64,000 bases of DNA from Lachnospiraceae bacterium. Lineage in GTDB: Bacteria; Bacillota; Clostridia; Lachnospirales; Lachnospiraceae. Location of the stretch: assembly GCA_017558145.1 (NCBI GenBank), contig JAFYWF010000025.1:1-64000 (forward strand), in the 5' to 3' direction. The position numbers and the translations under genes were made by a program. The number at the start of each line of letters is the position of its first letter. Positions within the stretch are counted from its first letter, which is position 1. The notes beneath the pieces were generated by a model that saw nothing but the letters and a program-made list of their open reading frames with translations, searched no databases and was not told the DNA's origin. This document shows, one piece after another, positions 8,104 to 16,200 of this stretch.

Positions 8104-8940
8104 TTATCGAATCCCATTTACAATTTCAGTTGTTGTTTTAGGCTTGTTCATAGAATACAAGTGAATACCGTCAATTCCATGATTTTTTAAATCCATAATC
8201 TGGGAAATGGCAAATTCAATGCCGGCTTTTCTCATATCTTCTGCATTATCACCATAAGTAGCAATAATATCTGCTAATTTTTTTGGAACGCTGGAACCGG
8301 ATAAAGAAACTGTTGTACCTAATTGTTTTGCTGTAGTAATTGGCATAATTCCGGCATGGAAATCTGCTTTGATTCCGATTTTATCTGCTTTTTCCAGGAA
8401 GCGATAGAAGTAATCATTATCAAAGAATAACTGGGAAATCAGAATACCACATCCTGCTTCGGTTTTTTCTTTCAAATGTTGTAAATCTTCTTCTATAGAA
8501 GGAGATTCAAAATGTTTTTCAGGATAGCAACCGCCCAAAAGTGTAAAATCAGTCTCCTGTTTAAGATAAGAAACCAAATCGGTAGCGTATGTGAATTCCC
8601 GCGCATTAAATTGCTCATCACTCATATAGGATGGGCGATCACCACGAAGGGCTAAAATGCGGGAAACATTTGCTTTTTTTAATTCATTTACTACGTTTAA
8701 AATGTCCTGTTTCGTATTTCCAACACAGGTTAAATGTGCTACGGAAGGGATATGTAATGTATTTTGAATATAGGAAGCAATTTCTACGGTTTTTTTGGAA
8801 TTACTTCCGCCGGCACCATAAGTAACGCTGATAAATTCGGGATTCAAGGTACTTAAGGAATCAAGTACAGAATAGGCATTGGGAAAGTCTTCTTCTTTTT
8901 TGGGAGGAAAAACTTCCAGAGATAAGCGTAAATTACTCAT
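8104..8940 (-). CDS. metF: 5,10-methylenetetrahydrofolate reductase
   Basis: This is a 278-residue flavin enzyme converting 5,10-methylene-THF to 5-methyl-THF for methionine synthesis or acetogenic one-carbon flow. Motifs visible are LEVFPPK at the N-terminus (catalytic Glu9), SVTYGAGG, HLTCVGNT, LALRGDRP and LISQLFFDN, all characteristic of the MTHFR TIM barrel. The length fits the short bacterial form without a C-terminal regulatory domain. It is a single-gene unit on the minus strand. The ATG at 8940 has only a weak AAGAAAA ribosome binding site, while a good AGAAAGGA site lies about 60 bases upstream. See the leader and promoter features. No methionine synthase gene is adjacent. Confidence 0.92.
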   Translation of the reverse strand: MSNLRLSLEVFPPKKEEDFPNAYSVLDSLSTLNPEFISVTYGAGGSNSKKTVEIASYIQNTLHIPSVAHLTCVGNTKQDILNVVNELKKANVSRILALRGDRPSYMSDEQFNAREFTYATDLVSYLKQETDFTLLGGCYPEKHFESPSIEEDLQHLKEKTEAGCGILISQLFFDNDYFYRFLEKADKIGIKADFHAGIMPITTAKQLGTTVSLSGSSVPKKLADIIATYGDNAEDMRKAGIEFAISQIMDLKNHGIDGIHLYSMNKPKTTTEIVNGIR

Positions 8941-8956
8941 AATATTTTTCTTGTAA

Positions 8957-8980
8957 CATAAATTAAAGAACTAATTTATG
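8957..8980 (-). promoter_or_regulatory. metF 5' leader hairpin
   Basis: CATAAATTA and TAATTTATG form a perfect 9-bp stem with a six-base loop, between a strong AGAAAGGA ribosome-binding sequence and the metF start. The strong site serves an ATG that begins only a four-codon reading frame (Met-Cys-Ile-Asn-stop) running into the stem. It may modulate metF translation. Confidence 0.4.
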
Positions 8981-9067
8981 CACATTTTCCTTTCTTCTAA
9001 ATCGTTCCGGATGAAATGCAGTAAGACTGTGATTTCTTTGGAAAATTCTTGCTTTTATTTTCCGATT

Positions 9068-9096
9068 ATCGTAACATATAGCTATATGTTTTTCAA
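9068..9096 (-). promoter_or_regulatory. metF promoter with palindromic operator
   Basis: Read on the minus strand: TTGAAA (9096-9091), a 17-base spacer, then TACGAT (9073-9068). The spacer together with one -10 base is the perfect 18-bp palindrome AACATATAGCTATATGTT (9073-9090). A dimeric regulator bound here would block RNA polymerase. The regulator is not identifiable from this window. Confidence 0.65.
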
Positions 9097-9218
9097 GAAA
9101 ATTCATAAGCTGTGCTAAAGGTTATAAGTAGATAGAAATGATGTGAGCTACGAATGAAATTGGTTCATAGAGCTTCAAAATGTAAATAAATATCATTTCC
9201 AAGGAGGAAAAAGAGAGT

Positions 9219-10031
9219 ATGACACAGGGATTTCAGGGGACACAGGAATATGTAGCAAGTGAACAGCTATTGGCTGCTGTTAACGTTGCTATTGCATTGC
9301 AGAAACCATTGTTAATTAAGGGTGAGCCGGGAACCGGAAAAACCATGCTGGCAGAGGCAGTTGCAAAATCATTGGGCAAAAGATTAATTATTTGGAATAT
9401 TAAATCTACTACAAAAGCGCAGGATGGTCTTTATATGTATGATACCATACAGAGATTGTATGATGGTCAGTTTGGAGAAAATGATGTTCATGATATTAGC
9501 CAATATATTAAGCTTGGAAAATTAGGAGAAGCTTTTGATTCTGAGGAGCAGGTGATTTTGTTGATTGACGAAATAGACAAAGCAGATTTGGAATTCCCAA
9601 ATGACTTGTTATGGGAATTAGATCAGATGGAGTTTTACATTCATGAAACGAAACGTACCATTAAGGCTAAACAGCGTCCTATTGTTATTATTACGTCAAA
9701 TGCGGAAAAAGAGCTTCCGGACGCTTTTCTTCGTCGTTGTATTTTTCATTATATTGATTTTCCGGATAAAGCACTTATGGAAGAAATTGTAAAAGTGCAT
9801 TTTCCGAATGTAGATGATGCGTTGTTAAAAAATGCTATGGATGTATTTTATGAGATTCGTTCTTTTCGTGATATTCGAAAAAAACCAAGTACTTCGGAAT
9901 TGATTGACTGGGTAAATGCGTTGCAAATAGGTGGTATTCCGGTGGATAAAATAAAAAAAGAGCTTCCATTCATTGGTGTTGTAGTAAAAAAAGACGAGGA
10001 CATGGAAACTGCAAAAAGAGGTATTTATTAA
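9219..10031 (+). CDS. MoxR-family AAA+ ATPase
   Basis: This is a 270-residue AAA+ ATPase. Walker A is GEPGTGKT at residues 35-42, Walker B is LLIDEIDKAD near 113-122, and sensor and arginine-finger elements appear in ITSNAEKELPDAFLRRC. This is the MoxR type, which acts as a chaperone with von Willebrand factor A partner proteins to insert metals or assemble complexes. The next gene, 102 bases on, encodes exactly such a VWA partner (CoxE-like), so the two are a functional pair. The ribosome binding site is AAGGAGG. The client protein is not evident nearby: no molybdenum hydroxylase or gas vesicle gene is seen. Confidence 0.88.
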   Translation: MTQGFQGTQEYVASEQLLAAVNVAIALQKPLLIKGEPGTGKTMLAEAVAKSLGKRLIIWNIKSTTKAQDGLYMYDTIQRLYDGQFGENDVHDISQYIKLGKLGEAFDSEEQVILLIDEIDKADLEFPNDLLWELDQMEFYIHETKRTIKAKQRPIVIITSNAEKELPDAFLRRCIFHYIDFPDKALMEEIVKVHFPNVDDALLKNAMDVFYEIRSFRDIRKKPSTSELIDWVNALQIGGIPVDKIKKELPFIGVVVKKDEDMETAKRGIY

Positions 10032-10133
10032 AAATATCATTATGAATGACTGATTATTAACGATGTTGAAAATATGTTAGTAGGATTTTATGATTTAGTT
10101 GAATAGTGAAAAGAGGAATGAAAGGTAGAAATT

Positions 10134-11336
10134 ATGTTTACCAATTTTTTCTATGCGCTAAAAGAAGCCGGTTTGAAGGTTACGATGGGCGAATGGCTTA
10201 CATTGCAGGATGCTTTGAATCGAGGTATGGCGGGGAGTAGTCTTACTGAGTTTTATTACCTTGCCCGAATGATTTTAGTGAAAAGTGAAACCGATTTTGA
10301 TAAATTTGATATGGTATTTGAGTCCTGTTTTAAAGCGGCTTCCATGGAAACGGAAATTAGTAAGAATTTATTGAAGTGGCTCGATAAGCCGGATATGAAT
10401 GAACTTTTACAGGAAACCGAAAAACATAAACTTAATAAAATGGAAGAGGTAAATGTTGATAAGGATGATGTAGAAGAAAAATTCAAACAACGTTTGAAGG
10501 ATCAGGATAGTGAACACAATGGTGGTACACAGTGGATTGGAACCATGGGAAAAACTTCTTTCGGAAATACCGGAGGAAATGTAGGTGGTGTAAGAGTAGG
10601 TGGAACTACGGGCTATCAATCTGCATTTTCTGTTGTAGGAGCAAGAAAGTATAGGGACTTTAGAGATGACAGAGTTATGGATAATCGTCAATTTCAGCAG
10701 GCATTACGAAGACTTCGTCAGTTTTCTGCGAAATTGGATATTCCAAAAACAGAATTAGATTTAAATGGTACCATTGATAAAACCTGTAATCATGGAGGAC
10801 TTCTTCATATTGTAATGGAGAAGCCAAGAAAAAATTCCGTGAAGTTGTTACTTCTTATGGATTCCGGTGGGACCATGATTCCTTATACAACGCTTTTGAA
10901 TGATTTGTTCCAGTCTGTTACGAAGTCAAATCATTTTAAAGAAGTGAAGGTTTATTTTTTTCACAATTGTATTTATAGTCATCTTTATAAAACTCCGGAG
11001 TGTGATAATGGTGACTGGATTGAAACAGAATGGTTGTTTCGTAATTTAGATAGTGATTATAAGGTTATTATTGTGGGAGATGCTGCTATGGCACCGGAAG
11101 AATTGTATTCTGATAGTGGTAACTATAGAGGACCAAATGGTGGTTTGAGTGGGCATGAGTGGCTACAACTGATGAAACGTCATTATAAAAAAATTGTGTG
11201 GCTAAACCCAAAGATGGCACCTGGACATGCACCATGGAGGGAAGCAGAAACGGCTATTAAGGAAATGTTTCCGATGTACAAGCTTACCATAGATGGGTTA
11301 AATCAGGCTATGGTTAAGCTTATGGTGAATAAGTAG
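10134..11336 (+). CDS. VWA-domain protein, CoxE-like partner of MoxR
   Basis: This is a 400-residue cytoplasmic protein. The N-terminal 120 residues are helical and charged. A Gly-rich linker follows (about 130-175, many GG pairs). The von Willebrand A-like domain is C-terminal, with the metal-site motif LLLLMDSGGTM at about residue 242 and an acidic loop VGDAAM further on. The usual MIDAS is DxSxS; here it reads D-S-G-G-T, so one coordinating Ser is replaced by Gly, as in some CoxE-like members (DVGGS). It would form a complex with the MoxR ATPase encoded immediately upstream. Function is inferred from the pair only. Confidence 0.8.
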   Translation: MFTNFFYALKEAGLKVTMGEWLTLQDALNRGMAGSSLTEFYYLARMILVKSETDFDKFDMVFESCFKAASMETEISKNLLKWLDKPDMNELLQETEKHKLNKMEEVNVDKDDVEEKFKQRLKDQDSEHNGGTQWIGTMGKTSFGNTGGNVGGVRVGGTTGYQSAFSVVGARKYRDFRDDRVMDNRQFQQALRRLRQFSAKLDIPKTELDLNGTIDKTCNHGGLLHIVMEKPRKNSVKLLLLMDSGGTMIPYTTLLNDLFQSVTKSNHFKEVKVYFFHNCIYSHLYKTPECDNGDWIETEWLFRNLDSDYKVIIVGDAAMAPEELYSDSGNYRGPNGGLSGHEWLQLMKRHYKKIVWLNPKMAPGHAPWREAETAIKEMFPMYKLTIDGLNQAMVKLMVNK

Positions 11337-11345
11337 AGGTGTGAG

Positions 11346-11374
11346 TTGACAAAAAAATAATCGAAGATTATAAT
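11346..11374 (+). promoter_or_regulatory. Consensus SigA promoter of tyrS
   Basis: A perfect TTGACA (11346-11351), 17 bases, and a perfect TATAAT (11369-11374). The start of transcription is expected near 11381, only about 36 bases before the T-box sequence. Confidence 0.85.
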
Positions 11375-11416
11375 GAGAAAAAGTTTTGAATAGTAAAAAG
11401 GCTTAGGTTTTTTAAT

Positions 11417-11470
11417 AAAGGTGGTAACACGAGATTGAACCTCGTCCTTTTGTAAGGGCGAGGTATTCTT
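11417..11470 (+). promoter_or_regulatory. T-box antiterminator/terminator, no Stem I
   Basis: AAAGGTGGTAACACGAG (11417-11433) matches the T-box sequence that pairs with the acceptor end of uncharged tRNA. ACGAG (11429-11433) can pair with CTCGT (11441-11445) to form the antiterminator. The competing terminator is CCTCGTCC (11440-11447) with GGGCGAGG (11456-11463), then a weak T-rich tail. The position directly before tyrS fits. A full Stem I with a tyrosine specifier codon needs about 100 bases; here the promoter and the end of the previous gene leave about 36. Confidence 0.75.
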
Positions 11471-11497
11471 ATGTTACAAGAGAAAGGAAGAGAAGAA

Positions 11498-12718
11498 ATG
11501 ACAATTTTTGACGAGTTAAAGGCGAGAGGTCTTCGTGCACAGTTAACAGACGAAGAAGAAATCAAAGAATTAATTAATGCAGGTAAAGCTACATTTTACA
11601 TTGGTTTTGACCCAACTGCAGATAGTCTTCATGTAGGACATTTTATGGCACTTTGCTTAATGAAACGTTTACAGGAAGCCGGAAATAAACCAATTGCTTT
11701 AATCGGCGGTGCAACAGCTATGATTGGAGACCCATCCGGAAGAAGTGATATGCGTTCCATGATGACAAAAGAAACGATTGATCATAACGTTGAATGCTTT
11801 AAAAAACAGATGAGCCGTTTTATCGACTTCTCTGAAGGTAAAGCTATGTTGGTTAATAACGCAGATTGGTTAAGCGGACTTAACTACATTGAATTATTAC
11901 GTGATGTAGGGGTTCATTTCAGTGTAAACCGTATGTTAACAGCTGAATGCTATAAGCAGCGTATGGAAAAAGGTCTTAGCTTCTTAGAATTCAACTATAT
12001 GATTATGCAGAGCTACGACTTTCTCGCTTTATACGAAAAATATGGATGTAACATGCAGTTCGGTGGTGATGATCAGTGGAGCAACATGCTTGGTGGTACA
12101 GAACTTATCCGTCGTAAATTAGGAAAAGATGCTTATGCAATGACGATTACCTTACTTCTTAACTCTGAAGGTAAGAAGATGGGTAAAACACAGAAAGGTG
12201 CTGTTTGGTTGGATCCAAATAAGACAAGTCCTTTCGAATTCTACCAGTACTGGAGAAACGTAGCAGATGCTGATGTATTAAAATGTATCCGTATGTTAAC
12301 ATTCCTTCCATTAGAAGAAATTGAAAAAATGGATGCATGGGAAGGTAGCCAGTTGAATCAGGCAAAAGAAATCTTGGCTTATGAATTGACAAAATTAGTT
12401 CATGGTGAAGAAGAAGCAGTAAAAGCACAGGAAAGTGCAAGAGCTTTATTTGCCAGTGGAGTAGCAGCAGATATGCCAACTGCAACTTTGACAGAAGAAG
12501 ATTTTGTAGAAGGAAAAATTGATGTATTAACAATGTTAGTAAAATCAGGTCTTGTTCCATCTAAATCTGAAGCAAGAAGAGCAGTAGAGCAGGGTGGTGT
12601 TACTGTAGAAGGTGAAAAAGTAACAGACATTAAGACTGTTTATGAAGCGGCTGCATTTGAAGGTGAAGGTATTGTTGTAAAACGTGGTAAAAAGAACTTT
12701 AGAAAAGTTGTAAAATAA
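11498..12718 (+). CDS. tyrS: Tyrosyl-tRNA synthetase
   Basis: This is a 406-residue class Ic synthetase that attaches tyrosine to tRNA-Tyr. The start at 11498 is chosen because AAAGGAAGAG lies just before it; an in-frame ATG at 11471 lacks a site and directly follows the terminator. The HIGH motif is HVGH at residues 45-48. The tyrosine and tRNA pocket QSYDF and GGDDQW are present. The KMSKS loop is KKMGKT (about 226-231). The C-terminal 65 residues form an S4 RNA-binding domain ([21 protein letters not shown]). It is expressed as a single gene from its own promoter and ends at tandem terminators. Codon use here is noticeably more C-containing than in neighbours, as expected for a highly expressed gene. 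Confidence 0.95.
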   Translation: MTIFDELKARGLRAQLTDEEEIKELINAGKATFYIGFDPTADSLHVGHFMALCLMKRLQEAGNKPIALIGGATAMIGDPSGRSDMRSMMTKETIDHNVECFKKQMSRFIDFSEGKAMLVNNADWLSGLNYIELLRDVGVHFSVNRMLTAECYKQRMEKGLSFLEFNYMIMQSYDFLALYEKYGCNMQFGGDDQWSNMLGGTELIRRKLGKDAYAMTITLLLNSEGKKMGKTQKGAVWLDPNKTSPFEFYQYWRNVADADVLKCIRMLTFLPLEEIEKMDAWEGSQLNQAKEILAYELTKLVHGEEEAVKAQESARALFASGVAADMPTATLTEEDFVEGKIDVLTMLVKSGLVPSKSEARRAVEQGGVTVEGEKVTDIKTVYEAAAFEGEGIVVKRGKKNFRKVVK

Positions 12719-12726
12719 TGTATTTT

Positions 12727-12756
12727 AACTGCCCGGATATTGTCCGGGCAGTTTTT
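12727..12756 (+). terminator. tyrS terminator 1
   Basis: AACTGCCCGGA (12727-12737) pairs perfectly with TCCGGGCAGTT (12743-12753) around a TATTG loop, followed by a T-run. Confidence 0.92.
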
Positions 12757-12761
12757 ATCCT

Positions 12762-12793
12762 AAAGAATACGCGTTTTTGTGTATTCTTTTTTT
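12762..12793 (+). terminator. tyrS terminator 2
   Basis: AAAGAATAC (12762-12770) pairs with GTATTCTTT (12781-12789), then seven T (the 3' arm shares the first of them). It is a back-up stop directly after the first terminator. Confidence 0.8.
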
Positions 12794-12798
12794 ATTAT

Positions 12799-12831
12799 AC
12801 TATTGATTATAAATCAATAGTTTGATATTAT
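12799..12831 (+). promoter_or_regulatory. padR promoter with inverted-repeat operator
   Basis: ACTATTGATT (12799-12808) is repeated inverted as AATCAATAGT (12812-12821) with a 3-base centre. A -35 TTGATT (12803-12808) and a -10 TATTAT (12826-12831), 17 bases apart, overlap it. PadR repressors typically bind such A/T dyads in their own promoters, so autorepression is likely. Confidence 0.6.
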
Positions 12832-12899
12832 ATGATAGATGGAAAATGGGTATTTGTGGAAACGTATAAATTTATAAAAAGTAGAAAGAAGGTGTGGCT

Positions 12900-13211
12900 A
12901 TGAATGGCCAGATGAAAAAGGGGATTTTAGAACTAATTGTTTTAAATGAAATAGAACAAAGTGATGTCTATGGCTATGAATTAGTAAAGAAATTGTGTGA
13001 ATATTATGTAGATGTGGATATTAGTGCTTACTATACTATACTACGAAGGTTACATAAAAAAGAATATATTAATTGTTACGAAGGAGTGTCTTCCGGTGGT
13101 CCAAAGAGAAAGTATTATTTTATTACTGATCAGGGAAGAGATTATCTGCAGGAACGGAAACTAGAATTGCAATACATGAATCAAATGAACCAGCAGTTAG
13201 GTTTAGCGTAG
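12900..13211 (+). CDS. PadR family transcriptional regulator
   Basis: This is a 103-residue winged-helix repressor. The start at ATG 12900 (MNGQMKKG) is preferred to GTG 12894, because AAGG at 12889 then has a proper seven-base spacing. Family signatures include GILELIVLNEI, DVYGYELVK, YYTILRRLHKKEYI and SSGGPKRKYYFITDQGRDYL. It is of the short PadR subfamily 2 type, whose single C-terminal helix mediates dimerisation. The gene for the large surface protein starts 15 bases after its stop, so the two are one operon and PadR likely controls it together with itself through the upstream dyad. The ligand is unknown. Confidence 0.9.
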   Translation: MNGQMKKGILELIVLNEIEQSDVYGYELVKKLCEYYVDVDISAYYTILRRLHKKEYINCYEGVSSGGPKRKYYFITDQGRDYLQERKLELQYMNQMNQQLGLA

Positions 13212-13226
13212 AAAGGAAAGGTACTA

Positions 13227-16200
13227 ATGAAGAAAAAATGGATGAAAAAATTAATTTGTTTTTTGTTAGCAATGGTCATGATAACAGAAACAACTATGGT
13301 ATCCAAAAAGGTTTATGCATCTGAAGTTACAGATGAAGAAATTGTGGAAGAACCGATAGTAGAGGAAGTTGTTAATGATGCAAGTTGTTATTTATATCCC
13401 TTCGAAGAAGCAGTCCATTCGTTGGACAGTCTTGCAAAGACCAGAGAACTTCAGGCGGTAATATATTTATCAGATGAAGTGTATGTAAGAATGGTTCCGC
13501 AGGAAGGGAGCGAACCTGTTAAGATGCTGGCTTCCGGAGATGTGGTTAGTATTGTTGGAGTAGGACAGGATTCTGAGTATAACATTTGGTACCGGATTAT
13601 ATATAAAAATGAACTGGAAGAAGTAACAGGTTATGTTAAAAAAGAAAACATTGTATGTGTAGATCAGGAATTTTTAAAGTGGGAAGAAAGTTATGTTCGA
13701 AGTATTAGTATGTTTACAAGATTAGCAAGTGGAGTTTCCTATGCTGATATAGAAATGTTTCCGGAAAGCTATCAATCTTCATTGAAAGAATTAAAGGCGA
13801 AACATCCTAATTGGATATTTGTAAAAATGAATACTAATATTGATTGGAAAACTTTAGTAAATTCTCAATTGGGAGAAAGAAGTTTGATTTATACTTCTAC
13901 ATCAAAGGAAAGCTGGAAAAATGGTAGGTATGGAACGACTGCCTGGTCATATGCATCAGAAGGTATTTTGAAATATTATTTGGAACCAAGAAACTGGTTG
14001 GCTGAGAAGGATGTTTTTCAGTTTGAATTGTTAGGATATTATTCTGAATATCACACGGTAGAAGCCGTGGAAAGTATTCTTTCGGGCTCTTTTATGGCAA
14101 ATAAAACCATAGACAATGGTAAAACTTATGCACAGACATTTGTGGAATTAGGAAAGATTACAGGTGTTAGTCCGTTTTTGATGGCAACACGAGTTCGTCA
14201 GGAACAGGGAGCTGGTGGAAACAGTGCGTTAATTTCCGGTACTTATCAAGGCTATGAAGGATATTATAATTATTATAATATCAGTGCTGCCGGAACTTCG
14301 GATAAAGAAGTAATTGTTAGTGGACTTGAAAAAGCAAAACAAGAAGGTTGGGATAGCCAATACAAAGCATTAAAGGCAGGTGCTGAATTTTTAGGTAAAT
14401 CTTATATTAAAGCAGGACAAGATACCTTATATTTGCAGAAATTTGATGTAGATAATCGTAACAATGGAGTGTTTTGGCATCAATATATGCAAAATATCCA
14501 AGCACCTTATACAGAAGGAAGAAAAGTGTATCAGGCATACAGTAACAAGCAATTGCTAAATCAAGCTTTTGTATTTAGAATTCCCGTATATAATAATATG
14601 CCTAAAAATCCGGTTGTATTGCCGGGAGAAGAAGATAAAATTACATTAAGCAGTACGAGTATCGATAATTTACAAGTGAATAGTGAAATTACTTTGCGAC
14701 CGTATATTAATGGAAAAGAAGCACAAGGAATCAATTGGAGTTTTACATCTTCTGATACTAACGTGGTAAAGGTTGATAATTATGGTGTCGTTAAAGCATT
14801 AAAAACAGGAGAAGCAACCATAACCTGTAAAAATGTAGATGATCCGGATAATCCTAACGTTGGTAGTTGTAAAATCAAGGTAATAAAAGCTGATTTAAAT
14901 ATTGAAGAATTAGAAATGCCAAAATTACAGGAAATAGAATATGATCCAAACCAAACATTAAGTGATATTTCTTTGCCCAAAGGGTATTCTTGGGTGAACC
15001 CGGAGATGAAACCTATTGTTGATCAATCTACCTATGGGGTAATTTATAATCCGGATGAAGAAAACTATAATTCTATTGTTTTTGACATTGGATTAAATGT
15101 AATAAAAAGAAAATTATCAACTTCAGATTATACGATTCCAACAGGATTGGAAGGTGGAGCAGCAAGACAGTTAAGCAGCATTATGCTTCCAAATGGATTT
15201 TTGTGGAATGATCCGGAAGAAAAATTAGAGGATACAGTAGGGATTAAGACTTATCTGGCAAGTTATAATCCGGATAATGCAAATTATGAAACAGTAACGG
15301 ATATTGCTATACAAGTGAAGATTGTATGTGAAAAACATTATTTTTCTGAATGGGAAATTACAGATGCTACCTGTGAAGAAAACGGAGTAAAAATAAGAGA
15401 ATGTTCTATTTGTGATAGTAAAGAGGAATTGTTATTGGAAAAGAAGGGTCATATTTATGAATCAGTAGTGACAGAAGAGGCTACGGAAGAACAGGAAGGA
15501 ATACGAACCTACAGTTGTAAAAACTGTGATAGTAGTTATACAGAAAATATTCCTAAGTTGCCTTCTGCTCATGTACATAAATATGAAAGTGGTACAGTAA
15601 AGAAAGCTTCTTGTTTGGAAAATGGAGAAATAGTGTATGAATGCGAATGTGGTGACAAATACATAGAAAACCAGGAAGCACTTGGCCATAAAATGGAACA
15701 GGGGCGTTGTCAACGATGTGGTTATACAGTGGCAATAGAAGAAATAGACCAAAACGGTGAAAAACAAGAAAATGACGATACTAATAAAGAGACTCAGGAT
15801 GATAAAAATTCATTGAATAATAAAGATAATGATTCACAAGAACAAACGAATTCTTCCAATGTTCAAAATAACCAAAATATGGGAAAAGAAGAAAATGCGG
15901 AAGATGTAAAGAATGAGGCGAATATAAAAGAAGAAAATAAACAGGAAGATAGTAATGGAGATACGAAGAAGGAGGAGAGTATACAAAACGTAGCAAATTC
16001 AAACGAACAACAGAATAAAGAAATTGCCAACAAGGCTGAAAATGAGACCGAAAAGCCATCGAAACCATCCGAAACAGAAAAAGAAAATGTTCATAGTGAA
16101 GATATAAACCAGGTAGAGGCAGAATTAATGGCTGAGTTAATTGAAAATGCCAATAAAAATGGAGAGGAAGCTAAAAAACAAACGATATCCATTCAATTGA

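Noticed and set aside
8941..9218. SAM or T-box riboswitch upstream of metF
   Set aside because: I looked for the SAM-I core (AGAGA-GGUGGAGGG-type) and T-box consensus on the minus strand and found neither; only the palindrome and hairpin are visible.
11471..11497. Upstream ATG for TyrS
   Set aside because: It directly abuts the terminator and lacks a ribosome site; the ATG at 11498 has AAAGGAAGAG in front.
12727..12793. Second hairpin after tyrS as a small RNA gene
   Set aside because: There is no promoter between the two hairpins, so tandem terminators are simpler.
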